Under the pieces are notes generated by a model that was not told the DNA's origin, did not search any database, and worked only from the letters and a program-made list of their open reading frames with translations. From assembly GCA_018881555.1 (NCBI GenBank), contig JACAXG010000028.1, positions 318,156 through 382,155 on the forward strand: a stretch of DNA of 64,000 nt. Direction: 5' to 3'. Of this stretch, positions 13,701-27,700 are shown one piece after another. Each line of letters starts with the position of its first letter. Position 1 is the stretch's first letter. The translations under genes and the position numbers were made by a program. This stretch comes from Amblyornis subalaris (taxonomy: Eukaryota > Chordata > Aves > Passeriformes > Ptilonorhynchidae).

Positions 13701-16700
13701 AGGCTCCTGGAAGATCAGATGCCTCTCGATTGCTGGAGCAACCGGAGAGTGGTGGGAAAAGCAAGGGGCTTCTCTCCTCCCCAGGGGACTAGGGCATTGC
13801 TTTTAAGGCTCCCCTGCCTGGGTGGGGGACTCAGGGGTCTGTCTGGGCTCTTCTTTCCCCTCGGCAATGAAAGGCTGTCAGTTTGTTGGCACAGAGGAAC
13901 ATCCCGGTGGGATGTCATTTGCTGCCCAGCCGAAGGTGCCCTGGGAGCATTGTGCCAACCCTCCTGAGCCCAGTTCCTGCACAGGACTGTGGGTTCTCTC
14001 TGCCTCCTGCTCTGCAGCACACCAAGTTAGGGATTTTTGTTAGTTTTGAGATGAATCTCTCTTACTTCCTCTGGAAGAAGGTTGGGGGAATGAAAGTGTT
14101 TGGATCTCTGCAGGTGGTGCCTGTTTTTGCAGGCACAGTGGGAGGAAGAGACACGTATGGAGCTGGAGGGATACTGGTGTGAACTGGGAGCAAGGGCAGT
14201 TGAGCTTTGGGGTCAGCCTTTACTGGAGCCGTCTGGGGCTGAGCGTGTGGTGAGCGTGATGTCTGCAGCATCCCCTGTGGCTTGAGATGCTGAGGGCAGG
14301 AGAGGGCCCTTGCTGGAGCCCTTGCTGCAGCAAGCCGGCTCCTGGCCTTGTGCTGAGGCTGCTCTGGAAAGGGGGGAGGCAGACTAGTGAATTAGCAGAG
14401 ATCCACATTTTGAGGCTACATTTTTTGTTGGCTGATTCAGAGAAATGCCCCTGAGCTGCAGTGTGTATTCTGCAGGAGATGGTCACTGTGGAAAATCTAA
14501 GGTCAAGGTAGAGCCATGTAATTTCGTGGTTGAAGGCTCTGGCAGACACCTGGTGATGAGGTGTTCAGTGTTGTAGGGGAAATGACACAGGAGTGTGGAA
14601 TGCATCTGAGCAGAGGCTCAGCTCCAAACACCCAGTGTGTATCCTGAGCTCTGGTAATGCCGGAGCTGGACCTGCTGCTGCTCCAGGCATCCTATCTGGA
14701 GAGATGCTCGGGTTGCTCACATCTCTCTGACTCCTGGCTGGCCCATGTGGGGTACCTGCCTCTCTTGACATTGGCACCCACAGGTTCTGCTCTTGCTCCC
14801 AGCCTGGGGAGAAAAGAACAGACCTGAAGCAGCGCTGAGTCTCTAAATGTCCGCCAGAATTGACCCAAGATCACGATTTTGTCTGCTGCTGAGAGCTCCT
14901 GGCTGAGCACAGACAGGTATCGCCTTTCTCCCACCTGCATGGACAGCTGCATTTCCAGTTGCTTCCTCTGCTTCCCCAGGAGACAGCAGAAACCTTGCAT
15001 CCAAAGTTGTGGGTTTGTGCCTTGCCAGCAGCCAGAGCACAGCTGGAGCAGGGCTGTGGAGGTGCAGGGATGCACGCAGGGCGCTGGGACCAGGTGTCCT
15101 TGCTGTGGGGGCGGCAGCAGCGCATCGCTTGGGTACTCGGTGATTTGCACACGGTGCCTGCGGAAGGTGATGGATGCACCTGTAACAGATGCAGGGCATG
15201 CCCTGTGTGTGGCCACAGCTCCCTGTGCGAGTCTGCAGTGACAAGTGTTCAGACACATTCTTGTGCTGTACAAATTGTCTAACACTTGAAGCTGTCAGAC
15301 ATGAGCATGTTAGCCAGGTATATTTTGAAAATATAATCTCCAGGACCCAGCAGTGCTGCCTGCAGTCTGACAGTGGTGACAGCAGCTCTGTGGGACTCTG
15401 TTGTGCCATCACCCTCTATCTGCTTGCCCGCCTCAGGGCTCCCTGCAGCCACAGCCCCCCCAGCCTGGTGCTGTGCCCCATGATGGGGTTTGATTTCTCT
15501 ATGCTCTTCTCCAGCCCAGCAAAATTTTATTTTCTTAGCCACATCTCTTGGCAGTGTTAATCTGCATTATTAAAAATGAGATTTACTACTATAAGTTTTA
15601 ATTCAGAAGCTTTTTCTCAGGCTGTATATCTGTTTTCTTGACATGTTTCAGCATTTCAACCCTACAGCATGGTGTGCCTGGCTCAGGTCTGCTGGCAGGG
15701 GACTCTGCAGGGCCGTGCACACACATCTGAGGCAGATCCAAGTCTCTTTGCTTGGCTTTTGCTTCCCTGAAGAGCAGCTGCGTAGTGCTCATGCTGGCTG
15801 AGCTTGTGCAAGTCAGGGGCTGGTGGCTGGGCGCTGGGTGTTCCATTCAGAGGTTCCTTTGCAGCATCTCCACACACGTTTGATGGGTGCCCTGGAAGAG
15901 AGTCCTGGAAAGGGGCTCTGGGCCCACAAGACATGCTGCTGCGGGCTCTGGGGGAGATGTGCAGGGCTAGTACTGAAAGCCGTGGAGGATGTCCAGTCTA
16001 CCTGCTGTCCCTGGCTGGGGCCATGTAGAGCAGCTCTGACAGCAAGGGGCTGACTTGACAATCATCAAGGTGTTTGCCTAATGCAGCAGTTCCCCAGCTT
16101 CAGTGGAATTCGTAAAATCTGCCTCAGCAGATTCCCTGAATCATCGTAGCAGGAAGCTGAACCCCCTTGGAGGCCAGAAGAACAGCCCTTCCCCTCGCCA
16201 CAATGCTTGTGCTTCCAGAGCGTGTGTCCTGCCGCGCTGCGCGGAGCTCAGCTGAGGAGGTGGCAAAGGTGGAAGTGTTGGGGACCGTGCTCACCCCGGC
16301 CGTGCCCCGGCACTGCTGAGCCCAGCGGGGCATGGCAGGAAAGGCCCAGGGGGGTTTTGCTGGGGATCAGGGTGTGACAGTGTTCCCTTCACAGGGATAT
16401 GAGAGATGTGTCACGGCCTCTGCTGTCGCTGCTGGGGGTTAAACGCTCAGCAGAAGCACCACGCGGCTCCCAGACAAGGATTTGACTTGTGCTGAAACAC
16501 AAGAAAAGCCCAAAGGAGGAAAGCTTAGTGGGCAAAATGAGCAAAGAGGAATGTGGGTGATTTTGCATTTTAAAACACAAACAGTTTGAAGCTGAGTTCT
16601 GGTATCTGTCTGTAGAAACAGTTGTGGGAACTGTTTTCTTGGTCTCAATTTTGCCTTGAATAAAATAAAACAAATAGTGCAAGAAGTTTGAAAACAAACA

Positions 16701-17030
16701 TTTTCTAAAAAGCAGCATTTTTCAACCATGCTGTCCCCTCCAGTGCTGCCTCCTGTGCAGGGTGGCCATGACCTGTGCCGGGCAGGAGCTCTGCTCCCAG
16801 TGTGGGAAGCAGGCAGCCGGATTCAGGTCCCAGCTCGAGTGGCTGCTCTGCCGGGCTGAGCCCCCGGGTGCCCCGTGGCTGGACAGCGGGTGCTGCCCTA
16901 GGTGGGACCTGCTGTCCAACCCCGGAGTAATCCTTGGCATTCCCTGACTTAGCATTACCTCCCTAGGGATTTCACACCTCCCTTCATGTGTTAAAGAGGT
17001 TCACTATCAAACGGGGGTAGATACTCTGAA
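13701..17030. other. Non-coding flank, no recognisable gene
   Basis: GC-rich sequence with overlapping frames on both strands around 14690-15560 (up to 197 residues), none with a domain. A small CpG cluster lies at 16215-16325. Confidence 0.5.
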
Positions 17031-17310
17031 AAACAAGATACTGATGCAAGTGTTGAGCCACTTTATTGGCTTGTTCACATATTAGCAGCTGTGGCTCCCT
17101 TCCTGCTGCTTATGCTCTGAATGGATTTTTATTGCTTAATTCTCTGTAAGTGAAGTGCTAGCAAATTGTAAAATACTATTGCTTAACATGTAGCATTAAG
17201 TATTGAACTAGCAAAAGAATCAATTACAGGTTTGGTCACTGATTAGCTTGACGTTTTATGGAATTTAACGTCAAGTCTCATTATAATTCTGCTCTTTAAT
17301 TCAGGAAATA
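17031..17310. other. AT-rich island with a TGACGT inverted repeat
   Basis: AT-rich block with ATTAGC, TTGCTTAA and TTAACGTCAAG words, flanked by GC-rich DNA. It holds the 9-bp inverted repeat at 17247-17275. Confidence 0.3.
17247..17275. repeat. 9-bp inverted repeat in an AT-rich island
   Basis: CTTGACGTT at 17247-17255 and AACGTCAAG at 17267-17275, separated by 11 AT-rich bases. Each arm holds a TGACGT/ACGTCA half site, so this could be paired CREB-type half sites. Confidence 0.6.
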
Positions 17311-20300
17311 AAGCACGTGTGGGGAGCTAATAGCTGGGAGCAGCTCTGCTGCAGTTCTCTGGCTGGGGGATGCTCAGTGCTGTGTTACAGGGAAGTGTCG
17401 TCTGCTCCCCACCTCCCCGTCAGGGCAGGGCCGGTCCCGAGGCTCCATCGGGGCCCCCAAGTCCTACAAAAGATACAAGTGAGCCCGAGTCTGTTTCTCT
17501 GCCCTCCTTTCCTTGCCCATAGAAGTTCCGGGGGCTGCCTGGAGGGTTGGGGACGGGTGGCCCCGATGCACCTTCATGTGTCTCCTTTCCACTCGCTCCC
17601 CTTGTGGTTCCCTGCAGGCTGGTGGGCTGCTGAGCTGACACCATCCTTGAGGAGGGGCCTCATGACCCGCTCCCAACTGCGGCAGGACCCCAGCTCAGGG
17701 AACAGCTGCTTGCTGGGCTTTGCAGTCAGACTTGGACTATTTCCTTACTGCCAAACCCTGTGTGCAAAGCAATGGACATTTGGCATCTGAAATCCTGGCA
17801 AGTCTTCTGAGCTTCCTGCCTGCGGGAGGAAGCAGGATGGAAAGCTGAGAGCTGCAGGTGGTTTGCAGGAACCTTTAGCCGAGGGCCATACGGCAGAGGA
17901 TTCTGGCCTCATTCGGGTCACTGGGTCCGTGCAGGACCTTGAAGAACTCTGTCTGTCTTCTGGTAAAATATCGCTGTAATGACCCTGGGCAAGGGAACTA
18001 TGAGGAGGTATCTGAGCCCAAGTTAAACCCTAGCAGAAAGTGTTAACTCATTTGTATTCGGTGTCTGGTCTCTCCTGGAGGTGCAGGGGAAGCTGTGCTC
18101 TTCCCTGGGGGATGAGGTGTCAGTGTGGTATGGGATGAGCCTTGCCGGGTGTGGGGGCAGCCAGTGTTTCCCTCCCTGCATCTTCTGGGGCAGAGAGTGA
18201 AGGTGGGGAGGGCTCGTGCTGAGCTGCTTCCCTTCTGCTTCTCCTTTCCGACTCACAGCAGCGTGTGCTGCACAGGGCTCCCGAGGCAGTGCCAGGCTGT
18301 GCAACAGCCCCTGGAAAGGCCTGTGGGCTGTGGCAGATGACAGAGGCTTTGCACTCTCCTGGGGCTCCCCAGGGGTTCCTGGTGGTCCTGTGGGGCTAAG
18401 CCCTTCCTGCTCTGGTGCTGGAGGCTCTGGGCCTCCCCAGCCTCTTGGCTCCCCTCACCAGTGGCTGCCTTTGCTGATGGACAACTGCAACTGGATTTCC
18501 AAATTACACCATCTCAGATTAGATTCAATATCCCTTTTCTCAGGCCAGACAACCCTTTAATTCCTTTTCTTTCGATTGCATGGGGACCCTCCGTGCAGCT
18601 CAGACCCTTCGGCAGAAAATCTTTGCTGCACCGAGGCTGTCGTGTGCCGCTGCTGCAATAAACCAGAGACACAGAGCTCCAGCACGAACAGCAGGAGAGC
18701 AGCAAGATTTCCCTTCCAGCACTGAGATTTCTGGAGGCTGCTTCTTGTCTGGCTGAGCTTATCCTCCTTCCAGGAGCAGCTCTGCTGGCATACTAATTTA
18801 TAGCGTGCTTGAGCAGTCCCCCTGCATCCTGAGTCAGGAGGGTTTGGGAAATTAAAGTTTGTAGGAAATGCATCAAAAAATCTGTCCTCAAGCAAGACAT
18901 CTGTTTTTCCAGCCGCCAAAAGGGAGGCAGTGCCCTACTGCAGCAGCTGAGGGCTAGTGAGGGGAGAGGAGGAGAGGCTGGGGCAGGGGACAGGGCGCTG
19001 GTGTCCTGGCAAGGAACGGGAGGCTGGGTGGGTGCCTGGGCTCTGTGGGCACTGGGAGCACAGTGCTGCCCAGAAGCCGTGTTCCATCTGGCCTGCGCTG
19101 GGCTGGGCGCCTTCCTGGTGCTGGCAAATAATAAATAACAATAACGATTGTGGAAGCGCAATGCATGTGCCCCATGGGCTCTGCAAAAAAACCTCCTACA
19201 TCAAAATCCAACCACAACGTTTTCCCCCTTGTCTAATTCACAAAATATGCCCATAAAAACAATAATTTATTTGTACAAGGGCAATTCCCGAGGTATTTAA
19301 TGAAGATTGGTAGCTGCTGGCTGTATCCTATCCTAGCAGAGTAGACCCAGTAGGATTCCTGGGACTTTGTGCAAGTGCAGAAGTGTCTTGGGGGTGTATA
19401 TTAAAAAATCATTAAATGACGTGATATTGTCTACTTGCGATTAAGCTCTGAGATAGGTCTGGTCCCACCCCCAGTCATGTCTCCCAACTTGCTTTCCATG
19501 TCCTCAGGCTCTGGGCCTGGCTCAGCCCCTGATGTTCAGGGCAGAAGCCAAAAGCAAATGCTGCTCCCCATCTCCAGGTTTGACTTGCATATCATGGCTC
19601 TTCAATGCACTAAAATCTGCATGGTGTTTAAAATTCAGCTATGTTTGTCAGAATTCAATTACCCCTGAAGATTACACAAAGATTATCAAAGTTGTAAACA
19701 GCAGAATATGCTCAGAGATCAATGAAGCGCAACAAAGACCATATTTAACAGGAGAAATAAAAGTAGGAGCATGCTGGCAAACCCTGACAGTAGAGCATAA
19801 TGTCGCATCATCACACTGAAGGCTGGGAAGTAATTGAAATCTATGTTAAAGCACAATATATCCCTGCACAGATTTGCAGGCACAGAACCCAATTCCAGCT
19901 CTAATATCCGAGCAATTCATTTGGTTTAAGCAGACTCGGGCTCGGGGGGTTCTCCATAGGTGCCAGTGCAGAGCACTGTGCAGGATCTGCACTGCTGCCC
20001 ATGGCATCCCTGCTGCCCCGCTGCTGTGCCCCCTCCCCTGGCAGCCTGCGGGCAGCAGAAGCCCCTCACTGAGGGAATGGGGCACTTAGGGGACAGGCTG
20101 ATTGTCCTAAATACAAATGAACCATCTTGGCATTTTTGTTTGGGTGGATTTGGTAGGAAGCTGTTTTCAGCTCTGTAGCTGTGCCCCTGGGCAGCACTGG
20201 GGCAGGCGCTGTGGCCAGTGGTGCCAACTGCCTCCGTGTGCTGGCACAGCTGATCTCTGGGTAGTGCCCCATCCCAGGNGCCAGGCCCTGCCATGGAATG

Positions 20301-21119
20301 GTGTTCTGCCCTGGCAGAGGAGCTGCTGCCTGAAGAGCTTGAGATGGCTGAGAAGCAGCAGGAGTGACTAAGGGTGCTGGGTCCCGTCCTGGAGCATGGC
20401 TGTCCCTGCTGCACGGGATGTGTCTGTTTGTCCCGTGGGATGCTGTGCCCCATGGGATGCCATGCCCTGTGGGATGCTGCGTCCATGGGCTTGGGTGCCT
20501 GTGGGACTTCTTCCCCATGAGCACCCTTCCTGGTGCCCCAGTGCCTGCAGAGCCCTGGCAGATCCCCTCTGGGCAGCTGCAGCTCCAGTGTGTCTGTGGC
20601 TTCCATTGTCATTCTGGAAGCAGCAGCCAGCTGATTTTTCTTCTCTGTAATATATTGCCACTATAATACCAAGTCTAGCAGAACAATGAACTCTAGAGGA
20701 TGGAGATACCTTCCTCCTGTTTTGCAAACTAAACATAATTTTTATTTGTGCTCAGGTTTCTGGCTGGTGCAAGGGGAGTGAGGAGGGGGATGGTGCTGGG
20801 CAGGAGGAACTCCATCCTACCGGGACAGAGGAAGAACTCTGGTCCTGCCCTGGGAATCAGTGCTCCCACGGTCCCTGTGGCCCCTGCAGCATTGGGATGC
20901 AAAGGAGGAAACCTCCTTTTGTCAAGTTCCGTGAGGTTTCAGAAGAAACCCTTCAACCCAGATTAATTACTGCTATCTGGGGCTGGTCCACCTGCTGCAG
21001 CCAAAATGGGCTGAAATTCTCATTCCCTTTCTGCCTTCTTTTCTCTCTCTCTCTTTTTTCCCTATTTACTTCTGGTTTAATCTGCATATTATCATCAGTG
21101 CAAAGACCTCTGAAATAAC
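17311..21119. other. Non-coding flank, no recognisable gene
   Basis: GC-rich except for AT-rich parts near 19115-19150, 19250-19440 and 19590-19860. No domain in any frame. Holds the CATGGGATGC repeat at 20408-20500. Confidence 0.5.
20408..20500. repeat. Degenerate short repeat based on CATGGGATGC
   Basis: At least four spaced and diverged occurrences of GGGATG-type units (CACGGGATGTG, CGTGGGATGCTG, CATGGGATGCCATG, TGTGGGATGCTG), spaced about 20-35 bases. Probably an old minisatellite. Confidence 0.55.
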
Positions 21120-21720
21120 ATCTGACAAATGACGCCTATTAAAAAAAACCTCTGCACTGTCCTCTTTCACCGCCTTCCAATTTGGACTAGCACTATAACT
21201 ATGCATCAATAGACAAGCAATATTATGTTAAGAACATGATAAAATACCAGCAGCTTCATAATGGCAGCAGCCAAATGGTAATTTCTGCTTCAGAAATTGG
21301 TCATTTATTTTGCTGGTCTGTTCTTACGTTCAAATTAGATGAAGTTTAATATACTGTAAAATTGAATGTATTCTATCCTTTTCAACAAATATGGCATGTA
21401 TGAAATGATTTATGGGTCTTACAAACCTTAAAATGTTAAATAATCTCCTTTTTCCTGTGCCTTAACTCAGTGATGCCAAATAGTGTAAGTAGAGAGAAGC
21501 AAAACTTTATTAGCTCCTATCCTGATCATCACTTTATTTTGTTGCATTTACAGAGATAGGAACAGTATTTAACATATTAGACCAAGTTTAGAAGCAGCCG
21601 TATTAATTGGTACATTAATTTTATCCTATTAACTGTAATTGGTAGGAAAGCAATTCTTCCCAATAAATGTTGTAATTTGTGTTTTAAGTGTTTAATAAAG
21701 TCATGATGCCTAAAGGAGAG
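21120..21720. other. Long AT-rich island, conserved-looking non-coding sequence
   Basis: About 600 bases of AT-rich, CpG-poor sequence with repeated TTAATTGGTACATTAATTTT-type words near 21602-21625 and scattered ATTTAAAT-like cores. It is the longest such block in the 3' flank. Confidence 0.35.
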
Positions 21721-24700
21721 TGCTCCTTTCAACTTGAACCTCCAGCCCTGCCAGGCTCCCCCTGGCTGGTGCCTTGTGGGNCTGCCCCCCAGCATCCAGG
21801 AGCACCAGCCCACGGCTTCGCCTCTGCCATTTCCATCCCTGCCTCTGGCTCTGCTCCCAGTGCCCCTGACGTGCCCCTCATATCAGCTCAGCAGTGTCTG
21901 AATCCAAACATGTCCCCTCGGTGCTTCGCCCCAGGGAGGCCCAGCACTGGTGTGAGGGCTGGATGGGGGCAAGGGTGCCACAGGTCTGCATGCCTTGGTC
22001 TGCTGCTCGTGGGTCGCTCCGAGGTGGACACCGGCAGGATGTTGAGTGTGCTGAGGCTGTGGTGACCCCTGGGAAAAGCCAGCTGGAAGGGCTGATGTCT
22101 GCTCTGTCTCTGCCCTCTGCCCTGTCTCAGAGCTGGCAGCACAGTGTCCCTCCATCCCCATGGGGCCAAAACACACTGGGCTGTGACCATTACACCAGTG
22201 TGTGAGCTGCTCTGCTTGGGAGATGCAGAGCCAGGATCAACATTCTGGATGGTTTTGCTGAAAATTACTGACAACGTGAAAACCTCACCTTGATTTGAAA
22301 ATAGGTATTTTAACCTGTTCAGGTCAAAGTTTTTGTGTATCTGGCAGCAGTAGGTTGGGGTATATTCAGCTCCCCACGAGGCTGGTGAGAGCAGCTTCTC
22401 TAAGCAGGGGGAGGTAGATTCGATGGGGGCTGCCCTGCCCCTTAGGGTATTTCCCTTTCCCAGATTAATCACTCACTAATTAAACCCTCTCCGAAGGTCT
22501 GGCCCCAGATAATGGGAAATCCCTGGGGTGACTGCCCTGGCTGTGGGGTGGGGTGATGAGCGACACAGAATCAGCCAAGAAACAGAACAGGGGTGACTCC
22601 CTCCTGGCTTGCAGTTATTTAAAACAAATTGACTCCTTGCCCTTCGCCTTCCCTCTGTCTCCCAATCAGCAGCTTGTCCCTGAGGATAAGCCTCAGAGCA
22701 GCACAATCTCCTGCAGTCCCCTGGAGCCGCAGCCCTCTGCACCAGGATGAGTGAGAAGCCTTTTATTCTGTTTATTTGCTCTATATAATTTTTTCGGCTC
22801 TTGCTGACCCTTCTGGGAAGCGTTCCACCCTTCAGGCTCTCTGCTGGGTGCCAGAATTACTGAGCTTGGGCTATATTTGCATTTCATATTCTAGTTAAAC
22901 CAACATCATCAAGGTCAGGACACTCTGCTGAGCTGGAGTATGAGACAGCAGCCCCTGCACAGCGGGGGAACCCAGCCCTTGCTCCGGGGGGTGCCTGTGC
23001 TTGTCCCAGCTCCCTCCTGGCCAAGGGAAGGGGCTTCTGCTGCAGGCTCTGCCCACCAGGCCAGCACAGGAGGGGCTGAGCAGGGGCTGTTTCCCTGGGG
23101 AGATTATTCTGTGTCTGAGTGTCCTCCTTGTGAACAATTTTCCTCTCGTGTCCGGAACTGGTAGCCGTTTCCCCTCAGCTTCCCTCATACAAAGGAGTCC
23201 TTTTGGTTATGCCCCACTTGAGAGGCACAACCTCCCTACCCCCAGTGCAGAGGCACTGATGTGCATCTCCATGCATGCCTGTGTCCTGCAAGCAGGCTCT
23301 AACAGGCAGTAGCTGCAGAGAGCACAGAGCTATGCTATAATGATTTTTACATCCATCAACACTGTCTGTTTTTCCTTTCATTAAGGAACATTTCTTATGA
23401 AAAAGTAGCTGGATTTCTGATGTGAAAAAACAATTCTGCTCAAGACTGAGAGCTGTTTAGAATAAATGCCAGACACTGTGTGATGGAGACATTGCATGGA
23501 GACTTAATGCTGGTCACATCCCTTCTCTGCCAGTAAGTCAAGGATGTGTCTTTGCTATTGTATTTGGTGACTCATCTTTCAAATAATCATCTCTGGAAGA
23601 ATTCTGTGCCAAGATGAAAAAATGCCTGGATCCCAGAAGCATGTGTGTGTGTCTTTCTGTGTGCAGAACCCAGAAGGGAGCTGTGGGGCAGCTCTGCTCA
23701 TCGTCTTCACAGGGGCCAGGCTGGCAGGACACGGGCTGGCATGGTCCCCTTGCTGGGGCAGCACATGCCCTGGGCGCAGGACAGGGGGTGAATGCAAGTT
23801 GCGGCAGGAGGTGGCACTGCCTCGCGCAGGTCCCTTTTACTGTGATTTGGCTGGAGAACATGGTCAGTCAGGCACTCCTCGGCCACTGTCAGACCCACGG
23901 CATGGGGCAGCCGAGGCACTCTGCCCCACACCTGCCTGTGCCCACCTGCCTCAGAGCTTGAGCCCCACCCACCTGAGCTTCTTACCAGCACCTGGAGGTT
24001 TTCTTCATCCTCAGAGGAAAATATGCAGATTAGGTGAGTAAGTGAAGTGCTGTATGCTAATGCATTCAACAGAGCCACTGTTCCATAACATCCAGCCTAC
24101 ACACAGAGGATGTGCTGGAAGTGGCTTCCCTGGAAAACATTTCCTCGTCGCTTAACAAAAAGTTATATGAACTCATTAAACATAAAAAGATGGTGAATAG
24201 CAGAGAAACTGTAGGTGCTGTGTGGACTGAGTCCCAGCAGCTGTGTCCACGGAGAGAGCTGGATTCCTCGGTGGCATTGAGAAGGCTCCAACAGCAGATG
24301 TGTGCCTGGTGATGGTGAAGTGTGGGAACAGCATTTTACTTTTAGTCCATGGTGTAAATGGCCCCAAGCCTGGCGTGACCAGGCTATCAGGCCATGAGCA
24401 CCATCTCCAATCAGGCTGCACTGCGCTGGACCAGCAGCCACATGGCTGGTGCCATCAACAATCTGTGTCTCCACGTGTAACCACCAGCAGGAAGGTGCAG
24501 GTCAGCTTGTTCGGCCCGTGGTGTGGGAGGAGGAGTCTCCTCTGCCACAGGGTTTGGGGCACCATGGTCCCCTGTCCATTGTGGAGCACTGGGGTGTGCC
24601 CAGCACCCTCAGGAGTGCCTAACCGGGCTGTGCATGGTCTGGGCTCCAGTTCGTGTTGCTGTGAGCTCTTGTTTTCTATGTTCTAAATAATAAGTGGATG

Positions 24701-27700
24701 CTGCAATTTTGACAGGATCAAGGGCTGACTGGCTGGTCTGAGAGCTCTGCTGCTGTGAAGAGAACAAGACAGACATGCCAGTGGCACATGCCATTCCCTC
24801 TGAGTTACATGGAAAGACATTTTCCATATTAGAATGGGGTTAAAACTCACGGTTCTGAGGGCATTAGAAGATTTCTAATGTATGTCTCTGGGAGCACTGC
24901 CTTGCATTTGTCTTTTTCCTTTCTGAGCAATTCTTATACCATAAATCTTACAAATCAACTTTCCCACGTAAGTTGTCATATCTGGAAGACTTAGGATTTT
25001 ATTATTAAATCTTGCTAGAAGAAAATGTTAGTTAAACAGTTTTTCTATCTTACAGAGATGCAGAGCTGGCCCCGGACCAAACGNATGAGCCAAGTGCTTG
25101 CTGCTGTGCCTGCTCTCCAGCTTGGGAGCTGCAGCTCTCTGGGAGCTGTGAAGCCCCTCTCAGCAGCACTCTCCTCTGCTGTGAACTCTGGCAGGTTATG
25201 TGAACCGGAAAATGGTCCAATTGCAGCCTCTTTGCACAGTCACTAATGAAATGTCTGGGCAGCCTGGTCGCATGTCAGATGGGGCTGTGCTGGTGCCAGT
25301 GCTTGGGACTAAGAAATGGCACAATGGGCTCAGGGGATGGAATGGTCTTTTAAAACAAAGCAAATTTCTGAGCAGTAAACCTTTGCTAGGCAGTAAATAT
25401 CTGTTGGACAAACAGGTCAGCCCACAGGGCAGTCAAAACCATCAGTGCTTGGGCAAAGCACCATAAATTACTTGCCGTACTCCAAGGAGATCATCTNCTG
25501 TGAGCGGCTTGTGTCACCTGACAGGTCTGGGGTCTTGTTGCTCCAGCAGCACCCACTGTACGTCTGAAACCATGGGACAGGGGGGAGCAGACAGCCATAG
25601 TTTTGAGAAATTAGATGAAATTGGCATGAACTAACTGTGATGAGACACTTCGTGCCAGGTAAATAGGGAACATTGAGGAAATGAAGCACTTCTCCATCCT
25701 CTACCGCAGCAATGGACAGGGAGAGGTTTCTGATGCAGGCACAGCATCCAGCCCCCAGCTTCACTTGTCATGTGAATGTAAAGATTCCCTGGAAAAAGCT
25801 GAATTTGTCAAAGGACTTGCTCTGAGCTGCTTATTCTGCTCAGACATAATGCCTCAAAAGGTGAGTGAGGTCACCTCCATGACCTGCCTATTCCTCACTC
25901 CTTTCATTAACTGCAGCTTTTCCTGCAGTAGCTTTCCTAGATCAAGGCAAAACCCTGCCCTTAGCTTTCCCTTGTTGAACTAGGGCCGAAACTCAGCTGG
26001 GTCCACCTGCTCATCACTGCTGGGTGCTGCACAGGGTCCCCAGGCAGAGGGATGGATGTCAGTCCCTGGGGTGGGACACTCGATCACCTACTGACCTGCC
26101 GGGGCCGAGCTGGCAGTGACCAAGGTGGCTGGGCGAGCATGGCTCAGCTAGCATGCAACAGGAGGATCCTGCTGCCCTGGCAGTGCTGCCAGGGGCACTT
26201 ATGGCTCCCCAGCTTCTTCTCTCTTCCCAGAAAGTGTCTCCCTCTGCCACTGCCAGGCTTTGTTTCGTCTCTGCTACCGAGAGGCTGCAGGCCTGGTGGC
26301 TCTGTTGTGCCTGGTGGCTCTGTTGTGCCTGGTGGCTCTGTTGTACCTGGTGGCTCTGCTGTACCTGCTGTTCAGATGCCCAGCTGCATCATCAGCCCTT
26401 GCTGCATGCTGGCCCCACAGCCTCTCCACAAAAGCTTTGGAGGATGCTCACACTATTAATGGGGTATATTTATAACTGTTTATCCCTGTCAGCTGGGTGG
26501 AAAATTGACAGATGTACCGTTTGCCTTCCTTACACAGACATCTCCTGCATCATCTGGATGAGTGTGTTAAGGGGTGTCACTGCCAGGGAAAAACACATTG
26601 CTCCTTCATGGTGTGGATGTTTGTGGGATCTGCCTTGGCCAGTCCAGAGAGCAACACCCTGGAGGCAAGTCTCTGTATGAGACAGATCTCTGTCCCACAC
26701 TACTCCAGATTTAGCCTTGTGGGAGGTAAAAGGAGCAGTGTAGCCGGGAGCTCCTCACTGGGGTCAGAGCAGCCAGAGCTGCCAGGGTCAGACACTGCAG
26801 TCATGGAGACCAGTGCCCTGCCGCTGGGATGGCTCACGCTCCTGGACCTGACACCACGTGCCATCCACCACTGCCTTGGAGGCTTCAGGAAAAGCCCCAG
26901 ACAGGCTGTTTTCCTGCTCTGAGGGGTGCTCGAGAGCAGCGAGGGGGTCCCTGCTGGCAATGCCCCACAAACAGGAGAGGCGGCTCAGGGCCGGCAAATA
27001 TCCCTTCCAACAGAGAACAAGGCAGAAAGACAAGAATGGCTTAAATAGAAAGAAATTGCCTCCAGATAAAATGTTTTTCCTCATTTCCCATGATACAGTG
27101 AAATTTCTTCATGGCCAGATAGTCAGAGTAGAGCCCATTACACTCCACACTTTTTGCCTTGAAACATAAATAGCTGCATCTCATATAAGTGTTTGTTATG
27201 AGGANAAGCATGTGCCTAGAAAAGTTAGACATTAAACCATTATTTCATGCAGAAAGATATTGCTAAAGGGAGAGGATTACTTACTATATTAATTCTGTCC
27301 TTCAGCTACCCGTACGTCTCTCTGCACATTATGACTTCAGTCACAAATGAGGTGGTGTAACAAACCCAGTTCCCTCAATTCCCATTTCCTTGGAGACTGT
27401 GCACACAGTGACCCCCGCTCCGGGCCCTGTGGGGGCAATGGGACAGTGGGGGTGAGAGCAGAAATTCCTGTTAATCTGTACATAAATCTGGCAGCCTCTG
27501 TCTTTGCACAGGGTACATATGAGCGAGTGCTGGTATCTGGTATTAGTCCTTATATTACAACTAAGAATTTCAAAATATCCCTGTTGGTGCTATAAAGTAA
27601 TAGTGATGTGACCCTCAAATTATTTCTTCTTGTACCGGAAGTTAGAAGAGCATCTTAAAAGGCATCAAAAATTTTCTAATCGTATTTTTTTCCCAGCAAG

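Noticed and set aside
20204..20228. Reverse RE1-like sequence (GGCGCTGT, then TGGTGCC).
   Set aside because: The spacing and the bases between the halves do not fit the NRSF motif.
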